In this document: positions 1 to 7,641 of the stretch, in pieces | Numbering within the stretch: position 1 is the first letter of the stretch | Layout: each line of letters starts with the position of its first letter | Virus record (IMG/VR): IMGVR_UViG_3300031952_005190 | Coordinates: 1-29,156 of that record | DNA from: a virus | Length of the DNA stretch: 29,156 bases | Strand: one strand, 5' to 3' | Notes under the pieces: model-generated | Databases searched by the model: none | What the model saw: only the letters and a program-made list of their open reading frames with translations | Told to the model about the DNA's origin: nothing | Program-made: the position numbers and the translations under genes

Positions 1-522
1 ATGGAAACGACTCTGGACACCGCGGCCGAACTGGCGGCCCTGGAGAAGATGGCCGCCGGCGGGCTTCGGGAGCGGTACCGGGAACTCTTCGGCGAGGAGT
101 CGCGGAGCGGGAACCGGCAGTGGCTCTTCCGCCGGTGCGCGTGGCGCCTCCAGGCCCTCGCCGGGGGCGACCTTTCCGAACGGGCCCGGCGGCGGGCCCA
201 GGAACTGGCCCGCGACGTGGACCTGCGGGTCCGGCCGCCGGGGGGCACGGACATGCCGCCGCCCACGCGCCTTCCGCACGTGGTGCGGCCGGCCAAGGCG
301 CACGTGCCGCGGACGCGCGATGCCCGCCTGCCCATGCCGGGCGCCCGGCTCAGGCGGTCCTACAGGGGCCACGTCTACGAGGTAGAGGTCCTGGACCAGG
401 GGTTCCTGTACGACGGCGAGGTCTACCGCAGCCTCTCGGCCATCGCCTACGCCATCTCGGGCAGCCACTGGAACGGATACCTCTTCTTCGGTATCGCCGA
501 CCCGCGGAAGGAGCCGGAATGA
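1..522 (+). CDS. DUF2924 family protein
   Basis: A 173-residue protein of the DUF2924 family, which is repeatedly found directly upstream of large serine recombinases in prophages and integrative elements. Its molecular role is not established; an accessory role in recombination or DNA binding is inference from that pairing. The N-terminal half is charged and Arg-rich (about residues 20-75). A Pro/Arg-rich linker follows, then a compact C-terminal module (about 120-165) with the family-like pattern YRGHVYEVEVL, DGEVYRSLSAIA and GSHWNGYLFFG. The gene begins exactly at the window edge, so its ribosome site cannot be seen and an earlier start is possible. Its TGA overlaps the recombinase ATG (ATGA at 519-522), so the two are probably translationally coupled. 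Family call is fairly sure, function unknown. Confidence 0.8.
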   Translation: METTLDTAAELAALEKMAAGGLRERYRELFGEESRSGNRQWLFRRCAWRLQALAGGDLSERARRRAQELARDVDLRVRPPGGTDMPPPTRLPHVVRPAKAHVPRTRDARLPMPGARLRRSYRGHVYEVEVLDQGFLYDGEVYRSLSAIAYAISGSHWNGYLFFGIADPRKEPE

Positions 523-2081
523 GCAACGACGCCCGCACCGTGCGCTGCGCCGTCTACACCCGCAAGTCCACCGAGGAGGGGCTCGAGCAGGACTTCAACT
601 CGCTCGACGCCCAGCGGGAGTCGGCCGAGGCCTACATCGCCAGCCAGAAGCACGAGGGCTGGGCCTGCCTGCCGGACCGGTACGACGACGGCGGCTTCTC
701 GGGCGGCACCACCGACCGGCCCGCCTTCCAGCAGTTGATGGACCACGTCGAGGCCGGGCGGGTCGACTGCATCGTCGTCTACAAGATCGACCGCCTCTCG
801 CGCAGCCTGATGGACTTCGCCAGGATCATGGAGACCCTCGATCGGCACGGCGTCAGCCTGGTCAGCGTCACCCAGCAGTTCAACACCACCTCGTCCATGG
901 GCCGCCTGACGCTGAACATCCTCCTCTCGTTCGCCCAATTCGAGCGGGAGATCATCTCGGAGCGGACCCGCGACAAGATGGCGGCCGCGCGGCGGAAAGG
1001 CAAGTGGACCGGCGGCGCGCCGGTCCTTGGCTACGACATCGCGCGCGACCGCACCGGCAGCCGGCTGGTCGTGAACCGCGAGGAGGCCGAGCGCGTGCGG
1101 GCCATCTTCCGTTTGTACCTCGAAGAGGGTTCGCTGCTGCCGACGCTCCTGGCCCTCCGCGAGAAGGGCTGGAAGACGAAGCGGTACCTGAACCGCAAGG
1201 GCGGGTGGCGCGGCGGGGGCAAGTTCGACAAGTCGACCCTCCAGAAGCTGCTGACCAACGTCCTCTACCTCGGCAAGGCGACCTACAGAGGCGAGGTCTT
1301 CGAGGGCGAGCAGGAGGCCATCGTCGACGAGGACCTCTTCGGGCGGGTCCAGGGCCTCCTGCGCCACAACCGCAGCTCGGGCGGCAAGCACCTGCGGAAC
1401 AAGCACGGGGCGCTCCTCAAGGGCCTGGTGCGGTGCAAGCACTGTGGCTGCGCGATGGGCCACCACTTCGCCACGCGGGGCGTGAAGCGTTACCGCTACT
1501 ACGTCTGCATGAAGGCGCAGAAGGGCGGGTGGGACACTTGCCCCGCCCCGTCCCTCCCGGCGAAGGAACTGGAGGACTTCGTCCTCGGTGAGATTCGCGC
1601 CCTGGGGCGCGACGGCCGTGTCCTGGAAGCCGCGCTCGTGGCCGCGCAGGCCCACCTCCAGGCCGACATCGGCGCCATCGAGCGGCAGCGGAAGGTCGTC
1701 GAAAGCCGCATCCGGGGCCTGGGCCGCGACATTGGCACGCTGGCCCCGCGGGCCGGCTACGACGAGGCGGCGACGCGGGACCTCGCCCGGCTTCAGGACC
1801 AGATGCGCGAGGAAGAAGAGGCGGTGACCGGGTTCAACGATCGCATCGAGAAGATACGCCGCCGGATGCTCGACCCGGATGAACTCGCCGGGGCCGTGGA
1901 GGCCTTTGACCCGTTGTGGGACGCCCTCTCGCCTACCGACCGGGCCCGGCTCGTGCACCTGCTGGTGGACCGAATCGAATACGACGGCGAGGCAGAGGCC
2001 ATTTCCATCACCTTCCACCCCACCGGCATCAGCACGCTCGCCTGCGAGCCCGAGGAGGACAAGGTATGCCAGCCGGCCTGA
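519..2081 (+). CDS. Large serine recombinase (site-specific integrase)
   Basis: A 520-residue large serine recombinase, the likely integrase/excisionase of this prophage. The N-terminal resolvase domain (about residues 8-160) carries the nucleophile motif VYTRKSTEE (Ser17), the YKIDRLSRS arginine motif and the long helix with FAQFEREIISERTRDKM. The recombinase domain follows (about 165-290, from PVLGYD to LLRHN). Next comes a zinc ribbon (CKHC near 305, later Cys pair near 335-345) and a C-terminal coiled-coil-like segment rich in Glu/Arg (about 380-450), the usual large-serine-integrase order. I chose the start at 519 because it overlaps the upstream stop as ATGA and leads straight into the catalytic domain. 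The flanking attachment sites were not identified. Family assignment is strong; its target site is unknown. Confidence 0.95.
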   Translation: MSNDARTVRCAVYTRKSTEEGLEQDFNSLDAQRESAEAYIASQKHEGWACLPDRYDDGGFSGGTTDRPAFQQLMDHVEAGRVDCIVVYKIDRLSRSLMDFARIMETLDRHGVSLVSVTQQFNTTSSMGRLTLNILLSFAQFEREIISERTRDKMAAARRKGKWTGGAPVLGYDIARDRTGSRLVVNREEAERVRAIFRLYLEEGSLLPTLLALREKGWKTKRYLNRKGGWRGGGKFDKSTLQKLLTNVLYLGKATYRGEVFEGEQEAIVDEDLFGRVQGLLRHNRSSGGKHLRNKHGALLKGLVRCKHCGCAMGHHFATRGVKRYRYYVCMKAQKGGWDTCPAPSLPAKELEDFVLGEIRALGRDGRVLEAALVAAQAHLQADIGAIERQRKVVESRIRGLGRDIGTLAPRAGYDEAATRDLARLQDQMREEEEAVTGFNDRIEKIRRRMLDPDELAGAVEAFDPLWDALSPTDRARLVHLLVDRIEYDGEAEAISITFHPTGISTLACEPEEDKVCQPA

Positions 2082-2482
2082 CCGTGACGAAGAATATCCA
2101 CTTCTCGATGGCCGACAAAGGCCACCGGGAGATGAGGCCGGGCCCTGCGCCCGTTCGAGACAGCCCCGAGGGGCGCGTCCCGCGCGTCGCGCGCCTCATG
2201 GCCCTGGCCATCAAGTTCGAGAGCCTCCTGGCGACCGGTGCCGTCCGCGACCAGGCGGAACTGGCTGAACTGGGGCACGTGACGCGGGCGCGGGTGACGC
2301 AGATCATGAACCTCCTGCACCTCGCGCCCGACATCCAGGAGGCCATCCTCTACCTGCCGCGTTCTACCCGGGGGCGGGACCCGGTTACGGAGCGCGACGT
2401 GCGCGCCGTGGTGGCGGAGACCGACTGGCGGAAGCAGCGGCGGCTGTGGTGGGCACTCGCGGCGCCCAGCATGTCCAGATGA
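2066..2482 (+). CDS. Small ParB-like helix-turn-helix protein
   Basis: A 138-residue protein whose centre (about residues 50-95) reads as a helix-turn-helix: DQAELAELGHVTRARVTQIM followed by NLLHLAPDIQEAILYLP. This resembles the HTH core of ParB/KorB-type DNA-binding proteins, without the ParB nuclease-like N-terminal domain. A likely role is sequence-specific DNA binding, as a recombination directionality factor or regulator of the integrase module, but that is inference from position. The start at 2066 overlaps the last 16 bases of the recombinase gene and has a GAGGAGG-like ribosome site (about 2051-2058), so the three genes look like one coupled unit. The C-terminus is basic and Trp-rich. 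No close named family is recognised. Confidence 0.7.
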   Translation: MPAGLTVTKNIHFSMADKGHREMRPGPAPVRDSPEGRVPRVARLMALAIKFESLLATGAVRDQAELAELGHVTRARVTQIMNLLHLAPDIQEAILYLPRSTRGRDPVTERDVRAVVAETDWRKQRRLWWALAAPSMSR

Positions 2483-2726
2483 TAGAAGGGTGTAGGCATA
2501 GATATGGCCGCAGGTTGTCTTGGCCACAGGCCAGCCCTGACGCGCCGTTGGTCCACCGGATTTCAACATCCTGCCGTCCGCGGTGGAAAAGAATTCCGGT
2601 CGCCCAAGCCCTTGCCACCACAGGACTTAGCGACTCCCGCGGCCGCCAGAGGGATTTCTCCGTTGCATGCCTTTGGGCCACGGGTATACCATGCGCGCGT
2701 TAGGAGCGTGTTAGGGCTTTGTTGCT
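2483..2726. other. Intergenic region after the integration module
   Basis: About 240 bases of clearly lower GC than the flanking genes, with no convincing gene. Two short open frames run through it, but they lack ribosome sites and overlap one another. A promoter-like pair sits near its end and is listed separately. Such a gap next to an integrase could hold regulatory or attachment sequence, but I see no repeat proving it. Confidence 0.5.
2663..2690 (+). promoter_or_regulatory. Possible promoter for the 2727 gene
   Basis: TTGCAT (2663-2668) and TATACC (2685-2690) are separated by 16 bases, a sigma-70-like arrangement in a low-GC stretch just upstream of the 2727 gene. The -10 matches four of six consensus positions and the -35 only the TTG. 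It is a weak prediction supported mainly by position. Confidence 0.35.
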
Positions 2727-3500
2727 GTGGTACGGAATCGAATCGCTCTTCGGAGCGTTAAGCGCACGGAATTCTTTCTGAGCCTGGTCGTCAACGGTGA
2801 TTCTTCCGCAGGCCGGGTCTGTTTCTACTCGGTCTGGGACGCCGAGGACGCACCGCTCGCGAGCCGCCTCTGCGCGCTGTTCAGACGCAAGTACGCCACG
2901 CCCACCCTGAGCGCCATCTTCCCGCCCGAGTTCGAGTACGCGCCAGCCCAGGCCCTGGGCGACGACGACGCCTTCCTCATCCGGGACGAGATCGAGCGGC
3001 TGCGAGAGGTGGCATTGAAGGGAAAGGCCCGATTGGGCGACCCCGGCCACCTCCACCGGCTGCTCCTCCTGGGCGAGGCCGGGCGGACGCAGGTGGCGTC
3101 GTTCTGTTTCCACCAGGCGGCCGTCTGGGAGGCCAAACTCCGCCAGGGGATGGCCCGCGAGACCGGCGCGACCCCGAAGTCGGGGGCCGAGCGCCCCCCT
3201 CGCGCCCCGCGCCGCCTGCCCGCGCCGGCCAAGAAGAAGCGGGCGGAACGGGCCGCCGGCATCGAGGCCCTGAAGAAGGAACTCGTCGAGCACGTCCGGG
3301 CCGCCCGCGACAACGCCCAGGAGGCCGTGGATCGCGACGTGAAGCCGGCGCTCCTGCCGCGCCCGCGGAAGCAGGAACTGGCCCGCCGCGCGGGCGTCGG
3401 GCCCCACACCGTCACGCGATGCTTCCAGGACTCGCCCGACCTCCAGCGGCTGTGGTCCCTCGCCGCCGACCTTGACGCCATCCTGAAGTACGCCAGGTAG
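2727..3500 (+). CDS. Hypothetical protein with C-terminal HTH-like segment
   Basis: A 257-residue protein I do not recognise. The GTG at 2727 is the only usable start after an in-frame stop at 2712, and no strong ribosome site precedes it, so initiation is uncertain. The N-terminal half (1-145) is a mixed globular region with many Leu/Ala/Arg. Residues about 150-180 are a Pro/Lys/Arg-rich linker (PRAPRRLPAPAKKKRAER). The C-terminal part contains KQELARRAGVGPHTVTRCF (about 215-233), which looks like a helix-turn-helix, so DNA binding is plausible. It lies between the integration module and a CTTGCA repeat cluster, so it could be a regulator acting on those repeats. That is speculation from proximity. 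Confidence 0.55.
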   Translation: MVRNRIALRSVKRTEFFLSLVVNGDSSAGRVCFYSVWDAEDAPLASRLCALFRRKYATPTLSAIFPPEFEYAPAQALGDDDAFLIRDEIERLREVALKGKARLGDPGHLHRLLLLGEAGRTQVASFCFHQAAVWEAKLRQGMARETGATPKSGAERPPRAPRRLPAPAKKKRAERAAGIEALKKELVEHVRAARDNAQEAVDRDVKPALLPRPRKQELARRAGVGPHTVTRCFQDSPDLQRLWSLAADLDAILKYAR

Positions 3501-3722
3501 AGCCCTCCCGCCGTCCCCCCGCTTGCATTTGCACTTGCACTTGCACTTGCAGTTGTTTGCTGCAAGTGCAAGAAGGGAATTCTCTGCGCGCACGTCGTTG
3601 GCCCCGCTGGACTTGCGCGCTTGCAGTTTCCGTCGCCACCCCGTTTGGTGCAAGAACGCCGGAGGGTGACGGGCGCGCAAGACGGCGCCCGACACGAACC
3701 CTCTGGTTAAGGAGACCTGACT
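3501..3722. other. Intergenic region holding the CTTGCA cluster
   Basis: This 222-base gap separates two unrecognised genes. Besides the tandem hexamers and hairpin it contains scattered CTTGCA-type words to about 3681, and near its end the ribosome site AAGGAG serving the 3723 gene. I see no additional open frame with a ribosome site. Confidence 0.5.
3522..3572. repeat. CTTGCA tandem array ending in a perfect 13-bp hairpin
   Basis: Five head-to-tail hexamers (CTTGCA, TTTGCA, then CTTGCA three times) fill 3522-3551. The last copies form the left arm of a perfect inverted repeat: CTTGCACTTGCAG at 3540-3552 pairs with CTGCAAGTGCAAG at 3560-3572 around a 7-base loop. Further CTTGCA-like words follow at 3612 (CTTGCG), 3620 and, inverted, 3649. 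No T-run follows, so this is not a classic terminator. An operator or protein-binding array is more likely. Confidence 0.75.
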
Positions 3723-4079
3723 ATGGCGACCCCCCAAGGTCCCGCCTGTCGTGCGCTGCGGAAGGGCGGGCTTTTCCCCTCGCGGCGACGACTGCTCGAG
3801 TTGATGCAGCGCATCGCTTTCGGCCGCATCGAGGGGCTCGCCGTGCGCGGCGGCGAGCCCTGCTTCGACCCGCCGCCGCGCGTCGTCCGGAAGGTGAAGA
3901 TCGGCGGGGAGAACGGGCCCCGCCCCGAGGCAGTGTCCCCGGACTTTCTCCTGAAGCACGAGGTGCTGGAACTCTTCGAGCACCTCACCGAACTCGGCGA
4001 CGGCACCGTGCGGTGCCTGGAAGTCAAGGGCGGGGTGCCGTTCAGCCTGGATGTTGAAGAAGAACCGGCCGCGGCATAG
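3723..4079 (+). CDS. Hypothetical protein
   Basis: A 118-residue protein of unrecognised family. It starts at ATG 3723 behind a clear AAGGAG ribosome site (about 3709-3714). The sequence has an N-terminal basic helix (RKGGLFPSRRRLLELMQRIA), a middle segment with RVVRKVKIGGENGPRPE, and a C-terminal acidic helix-strand region (LLKHEVLELFEHLTEL, then VRCLEVKGGVPFSLDVEEE). There is no signal peptide or membrane segment, so it is probably a small cytoplasmic protein. It sits upstream of the sigma-like gene and may be cotranscribed with it. No function can be assigned. Confidence 0.6.
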   Translation: MATPQGPACRALRKGGLFPSRRRLLELMQRIAFGRIEGLAVRGGEPCFDPPPRVVRKVKIGGENGPRPEAVSPDFLLKHEVLELFEHLTELGDGTVRCLEVKGGVPFSLDVEEEPAAA

Positions 4080-4232
4080 GGCCTCGGCCGCAGAAGCGCA
4101 CCAGACAACAGACTGGCCGCCAAGCGGAGGTCGTTGTGGGTGCCGGAGAACCGGCAACCTCACAGCGGCCTCCGCTCTTGTTTCGGTCCTCCGAGCGCCC
4201 ACGCGACCTCCCCGGCCACGAGGAGATCGCGA

Positions 4233-4841
4233 ATGTCGGCTATCACAGCTGTACCCATCCCCTCTTCTACCCTCACCAAGAACCCGCTCGACGGCTACGT
4301 CCTCGGGCGCATCGATTTCCGGGCACGGCACTTGGCCCGGACCCTCGGCCTCTCGGACGAGGAGCGGGACGACGTCCGTCACGACATGACGGTCGAGGTC
4401 CTGAAGGCCGCCCGGCGGTTCGACCCCGCCCAGGCCACCTGGCACACGTTCGTCTGCCGGGTTCTGAACCGCTTCACCAGGCAGTACGGCCGCGACGAGG
4501 GCGTCCGGCGCAAGCACGAGGTCGCCCCTCCTGCGTGCGACGCGGCGACGGACGGCGATTCGGCCGCGTCGGTCTTCGACTCGGTGCCGGACCAGCACGA
4601 CGACCTCGGCGACCTCGAACGGCGGCTCGACACGCAGGCCGTCCTGGCGTCCCTGCCTTGGCGGCTGCGGAAGGTCTGTGAACTCCTGAAGCACAAGTCC
4701 CCGCCCGAGGTCGCCGCCGCGCTGGGCATCCACCGCAGCGCGATCTACCCCCTGATTGCCCGTGCCCGCCGCCATTTCGCGGCCGCGGGACTCGATATTT
4801 CAGAAACCGGCGCGGCAAATTGCGACCATCCGCAGATGTAG
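4233..4841 (+). CDS. Sigma-70-like (ECF-type) phage regulator
   Basis: A 202-residue protein with the two-domain plan of small sigma factors. Residues about 20-90 resemble region 2 (YVLGRIDFRARHLARTLGL, DDVRHDMTVEVLKAARRFDP, TFVCRVLNRFTRQYGR). Residues about 139-190 resemble the region 4 helix-turn-helix (LPWRLRKVCELLKHKSPPEV, AAALGIHRSAIYPLIARARR). The domains are joined by an Asp-rich linker. The start at 4233 has AGGAG eight bases upstream; an open frame extends further upstream but lacks such a site. Sigma-like proteins redirect RNA polymerase, and here it would likely drive phage operons. The last 32 bases of its coding sequence belong to a 40-bp repeat found again before the head operon. 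It could instead be a late transcription activator without full sigma activity. Confidence 0.75.
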   Translation: MSAITAVPIPSSTLTKNPLDGYVLGRIDFRARHLARTLGLSDEERDDVRHDMTVEVLKAARRFDPAQATWHTFVCRVLNRFTRQYGRDEGVRRKHEVAPPACDAATDGDSAASVFDSVPDQHDDLGDLERRLDTQAVLASLPWRLRKVCELLKHKSPPEVAAALGIHRSAIYPLIARARRHFAAAGLDISETGAANCDHPQM

Positions 4842-4849
4842 TGGGCAGC
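4810..4849 (+). promoter_or_regulatory. 40-bp repeat, copy 1 (candidate phage promoter)
   Basis: This segment matches 24205-24244 at 32 of 40 positions with no gap. Two blocks are invariant: GCGCGGCAAA, and TCCGCAGATGTAGTGGG nine bases later. It spans the end of the sigma-like gene and lies just before the recombination/replication operon, whose first ATG is at 4870. The two-block layout and position suggest a promoter read by the phage's own sigma-like protein. That role is inferred. Confidence 0.55.
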
Positions 4850-4869
4850 CAGCACACGCGAGGTGAGAC

Positions 4870-5679
4870 ATGGACGACATCCACATCGACCTGGACGTCC
4901 TCGGCGTCGAAACCGAGGGAGCCTACCACGCCAAGGCCGGCGAGTACCTGTCCAGCCACCAACTCCTGGACTTCATGAAGTGCCCGTGGCTGCACCACAA
5001 GAAGGCGAGCGGCCTCCTGGAGGACAGGGACTCGCCGGCCTACCTCGTCGGCCGGGCGGCCCACGTGCGCATCCTCGAAGGCCGCGACGCCTACGAGGCC
5101 CGGTTCGCCCTCGGCGGCCCAATCAACGAGAAGACCGGCCGGCCCTACGGGGCCAACACGAAGGCCTTCGCCGAGTGGGCCGTGGCCCAGGGCAAGCCGG
5201 TCCTCAGCCAGGACCAGGTCGACCTCATCGAGCAGATGGCCAGCGGCGTGGCGATGAACGACGAGGCGGTGGACCTGCTGCTCTACGGCCGGGCCGAGGG
5301 GGTCGTCCGGGCGCCGTACCGTGACACGCCGTGCCAGATCCGCATCGATTGGACCCACCCTCACCGCGGCATCGTCGACCTCAAGACCTGCGACGAGCTG
5401 GACTGGTTCGAGGCCGACGCCCGGCGCTACCGCTACGCCAACCAGATGGCGTTCTACCAGTCGGTCCTGGCCGTGGCGATCGGCGAGGCCGTGCCTGTCC
5501 ACATCGTGGCCGTGGAGAAGCGCGAGCCGTTCCGTTGCGGCGTCTGGCGCGTGAGCGACGACGCCCTGGCCGTGGCCCGCCAGGTGAACGAGGCGGCCAT
5601 CCGGCGCCTCAAGGCCTGCCGCGAGGTGGGCCGCTGGCCGACCGGCTACGAGGCGGTCCGCATCCTGGACGTGGCGTAG
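4870..5679 (+). CDS. RecE/Cas4-like PD-(D/E)XK exonuclease (DUF3799-like)
   Basis: A 269-residue protein with the signature of phage RecB-family exonucleases that resect double-stranded DNA for single-strand annealing recombination. The visible motifs are GRAAHVRILEG (residues 61-71, the helix with conserved His), RIDW (158-161, Asp160), IVDLKT (168-173, the D-L-K core that binds metal) and YANQMAFYQSV (189-199, the Q/Y motif). The length fits PDDEXK_1/DUF3799 proteins. The start at 4870 follows GAGGTGAG. It opens a long operon whose next products (AAA ATPase, DUF669 protein) are the usual companions of such nucleases. An annealing protein of the RecT/Erf type is not recognisable, so the ATPase/DUF669 pair may fill that role. 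Confidence 0.82.
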   Translation: MDDIHIDLDVLGVETEGAYHAKAGEYLSSHQLLDFMKCPWLHHKKASGLLEDRDSPAYLVGRAAHVRILEGRDAYEARFALGGPINEKTGRPYGANTKAFAEWAVAQGKPVLSQDQVDLIEQMASGVAMNDEAVDLLLYGRAEGVVRAPYRDTPCQIRIDWTHPHRGIVDLKTCDELDWFEADARRYRYANQMAFYQSVLAVAIGEAVPVHIVAVEKREPFRCGVWRVSDDALAVARQVNEAAIRRLKACREVGRWPTGYEAVRILDVA

Positions 5680-5689
5680 GGCAGGTCCC

Positions 5690-5730
5690 GCGCCCGGGCG
5701 GGCGGCACGCACGGCCGTCCGCCCGGGCGC
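5690..5730 (+). terminator. Strong GC hairpin between nuclease and ATPase genes
   Basis: GCGCCCGGGCGG (5690-5701) pairs perfectly with CCGCCCGGGCGC (5719-5730). Five further pairs, one of them G-U, continue inward to a 7-base loop, giving about 17 bp of stem. It is followed by CTTCCTCGG rather than a T-run, so it could be an attenuator, an mRNA-stabilising or processing hairpin, or a weak terminator inside the operon. Confidence 0.6.
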
Positions 5731-5774
5731 CTTCCTCGGAACATGAACCCGTAACCCAGCAGAAAGGAACCGTG

Positions 5775-6563
5775 ATGAGCCTCCTGAAACAGATTCACAG
5801 CGGCCGACGCCCGTCGCCGCCCCGCCTGATGCTCTACGGCACCGAGGGGATCGGCAAGTCGACCACCGCCGCCGGCGCCCCGAAACCCATCTTCATCCCG
5901 ACCGAGGACGGCCTTGACCAGATCGACTGCGACTCGTTCCCCCTGGCCGCCGCCCTGGCGGACGTCGAGGCGGCCCTGGGGGTGCTGGCCAACGAGCCCC
6001 ACGGCTACGAGACCGTCGTCCTCGACTCGTGCGACTGGCTCGAGCGCCTCATCTGGGACGCCCTGTGCCAGCAGTACGGCGTCTCCTGCGTCGAGAAGGT
6101 CGACGGCGGCTACGCCCGGGGCTACACGCACGCCCTGACCCACTGGCGGCGCATCCTGGACGGCCTCGGCACCCTCCGGACCCGGCGCGGGATGTGCGTC
6201 ATTCTGGTGGCGCACGCGAAGGTCGAGAAGTTCGAGGACCCCGAGCACGCCGCCTACGACCGCTACAGCCCCCGCCTGCACAAGCACGCCACCGCCCTCC
6301 TCACCGAGTGGGCCGACGCCGTCCTCTTCGCCACCCGCAAGATCATCACCCAGACCGAGGAGGGCGGCTTCGGCCGCGAGCGGACCATCGCCGCGGGCCT
6401 CGGTGCGGACGGAGGCGAACGCATCCTCCGCTGCGTCGGGAGCCCGGCCTGCGTGGCGAAGAACCGGTACGGCCTGCCGGCCGAACTGCCCCTTTCGTGG
6501 CCTGCCCTCATGCAGGCCCTCGTCAACGACCCCAACACCAGCACCAACGGCAAGGAGATCTGA
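5775..6563 (+). CDS. Phage AAA ATPase (AAA_24 / RecA-like NTP-binding)
   Basis: A 262-residue nucleotide-binding protein of the AAA_24 type that commonly accompanies phage recombination nucleases and DUF669 proteins. The Walker A motif is GTEGIGKST (residues 22-30) and a Walker B strand is TVVLDSCDW (80-88). A sensor-like strand MCVILVAHAKVEKF follows near 140-155, as in RecA/Sak4-type proteins. The start at 5775 has AAAGGAA upstream (about 5763-5769). By analogy with Sak4, an ATP-dependent single-strand annealing or strand-exchange role on phage DNA is likely, but that is inference. The product should be cytoplasmic. It is separated from the nuclease gene by the 5690-5730 hairpin and from the next gene by only three bases. 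Confidence 0.82.
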   Translation: MSLLKQIHSGRRPSPPRLMLYGTEGIGKSTTAAGAPKPIFIPTEDGLDQIDCDSFPLAAALADVEAALGVLANEPHGYETVVLDSCDWLERLIWDALCQQYGVSCVEKVDGGYARGYTHALTHWRRILDGLGTLRTRRGMCVILVAHAKVEKFEDPEHAAYDRYSPRLHKHATALLTEWADAVLFATRKIITQTEEGGFGRERTIAAGLGADGGERILRCVGSPACVAKNRYGLPAELPLSWPALMQALVNDPNTSTNGKEI

Positions 6564-6566
6564 CCC

Positions 6567-7025
6567 GTGGCGAACCTGAACGGATTCGATGCGAACACCG
6601 TGGAACCGAGCACCCCCTTCGACCCGGTCCCGGCCGGGAAGTACCTGGCGGCCGTCACCGGCAGCCAGATGAAGCCCACCAAGTCGGGCGACGGCAGTTA
6701 CCTGGAGCTCGAGTTCACCATCCTCGAGGGTCCCTGCAAGGGCCGGAAGGTCTGGGACCGGCTGTGCCTGGTCCACACGAACCAGCAGACCGTGAAGATT
6801 GCCCGCGCGAACCTGTCGGCCCTCTGCCGGGCGGTCGGCGTCATGCAGCCGAAGGACTCGGTCGAGCTTCACAACCTGCCGCTCCTCGTGACCGTGAAGT
6901 GCAAGAAGCGCGAGGACACCGGCGACCTCGCGAACGAGGTCAAGGGGTACGCCAGGAAGGAGGCCGCTGCCGGGCAGCCGCAGCAGGCCCCGGCCGGCGA
7001 CAACACGCCGCCGTGGAAGCGCTGA
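6567..7025 (+). CDS. DUF669 family protein
   Basis: A 152-residue DUF669 protein, starting with GTG at 6567 and preceded by AAGGAG inside the end of the upstream gene. DUF669 proteins occur beside phage AAA/Sak4-like ATPases and nucleases, and are thought to act with single-stranded DNA during recombination. The sequence fits: N-terminal FDPVPAGKYLAAVTGSQMKP, then LELEFTILEGPCKGRKVWDR (about 52-71), a strand and loop typical of OB-like folds. A long helix-rich segment with ARANLSALCRAVGV follows. The C-terminal tail is flexible and ends PPWKR, the acidic/proline-type tail position used by SSB-like proteins, though it is basic here. An SSB-like role is likely but unproven. Confidence 0.8.
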   Translation: MANLNGFDANTVEPSTPFDPVPAGKYLAAVTGSQMKPTKSGDGSYLELEFTILEGPCKGRKVWDRLCLVHTNQQTVKIARANLSALCRAVGVMQPKDSVELHNLPLLVTVKCKKREDTGDLANEVKGYARKEAAAGQPQQAPAGDNTPPWKR

Positions 7026-7039
7026 GGGAGGCGTAGGCC

Positions 7040-7240
7040 GTGGCGGTCAACTGCGAAATGTGCGGGAGCGCCCTGGCCAACCGGAAGAACCGGTACTGCC
7101 CGGAATGCACGAAGATCGTGCGCCGCCGGATGCGCGAGTCCGGTTACCTCCAGAGCGCCTACGTGCAGCCCTACTTCAGCGACGAACGGGGGCGTAAGGG
7201 CATGCGCGACACGCGAGTCCTGGGAGGGGTGCCCCACTGA
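7040..7240 (+). CDS. Small zinc-ribbon protein
   Basis: A 66-residue protein starting at GTG 7040 with GAGGGAGG just upstream. Two CxxC pairs, CEMC (5-8) and CPEC (20-23), make a compact treble-clef or zinc-ribbon at the N-terminus, followed by a basic helix (KIVRRRMRE) and an unstructured tail. A nucleic-acid-binding accessory role in the recombination operon is plausible. Its stop overlaps the RusA start by one base (TGATG at 7238-7242), so the two are probably coupled. No named family is recognised. Confidence 0.65.
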   Translation: MAVNCEMCGSALANRKNRYCPECTKIVRRRMRESGYLQSAYVQPYFSDERGRKGMRDTRVLGGVPH

Positions 7241-7638
7241 TGACCACGTTGCTTCCCTGGCCACCCAGCATGAACCACTACTGGCGCCGCGTGGGGCCGC
7301 GGACGCTGATATCCCGGGAGGGCCGGACGTTCCGCACGAGCGTCTGCGCCCTCCTGGGCGCGGGCGGGCCGAGGAGACCCCCAGCCGGCGGCCGCGTCGC
7401 CTTGGCGATGGAGGCCTTCCCGCCGGACCGGCGGCGCCGTGACCTCGACAATCTCCTGAAGCCAACACTGGACGCCCTTCAGCACGCCGGGGTGTACGAG
7501 GATGACAGCCAAATCGACCTCCTCGTGGTCCGCCGGCGCAGACCCGACAGGCCGCACGGGCACGTTGCCATCCGCGTCGATCCGTTGCCGCTCGGGCGAT
7601 GCCCGCTCTGCGGCGCTCCCATGCACAGCGAGAACTGA
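7240..7638 (+). CDS. rusA: RusA-family Holliday junction resolvase
   Basis: A 132-residue RusA-type endonuclease, which cuts four-way DNA junctions during recombination or before packaging. The diagnostic N-terminal PPSMNHYWR (residues 8-16) is present. The catalytic stretch RRRDLDNLLKPTLDALQ (about 65-81) supplies the paired Asp residues (68, 70) and Lys74, and GVYEDDSQID (84-93) gives the third acidic site. An unusual feature is a C-terminal CPLCGAPM extension (about 120-127), a lone CxxC knuckle beyond the normal RusA end. The start overlaps the zinc-ribbon stop. Family assignment is strong. Confidence 0.92.
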   Translation: MTTLLPWPPSMNHYWRRVGPRTLISREGRTFRTSVCALLGAGGPRRPPAGGRVALAMEAFPPDRRRRDLDNLLKPTLDALQHAGVYEDDSQIDLLVVRRRRPDRPHGHVAIRVDPLPLGRCPLCGAPMHSEN

Positions 7639-7641
7639 ACC

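Noticed and set aside
2446-2761. Two short plus-strand frames in the gap after the HTH gene
   Set aside because: They overlap each other, lack ribosome sites and show no domain; the lower GC of the gap suggests non-coding sequence.
3540-3572. Rho-independent terminator for the 2727 gene
   Set aside because: The hairpin is strong but continues into AAGAAGG rather than a T-run, and its left arm is part of a tandem array.
2700-4775. Very long minus-strand open frame (691 codons)
   Set aside because: It runs antisense to three plus-strand genes with ribosome sites and recognisable domains, includes the CTTGCA repeat as a CKCKCK run, and is explained by high GC lowering stop-codon frequency.
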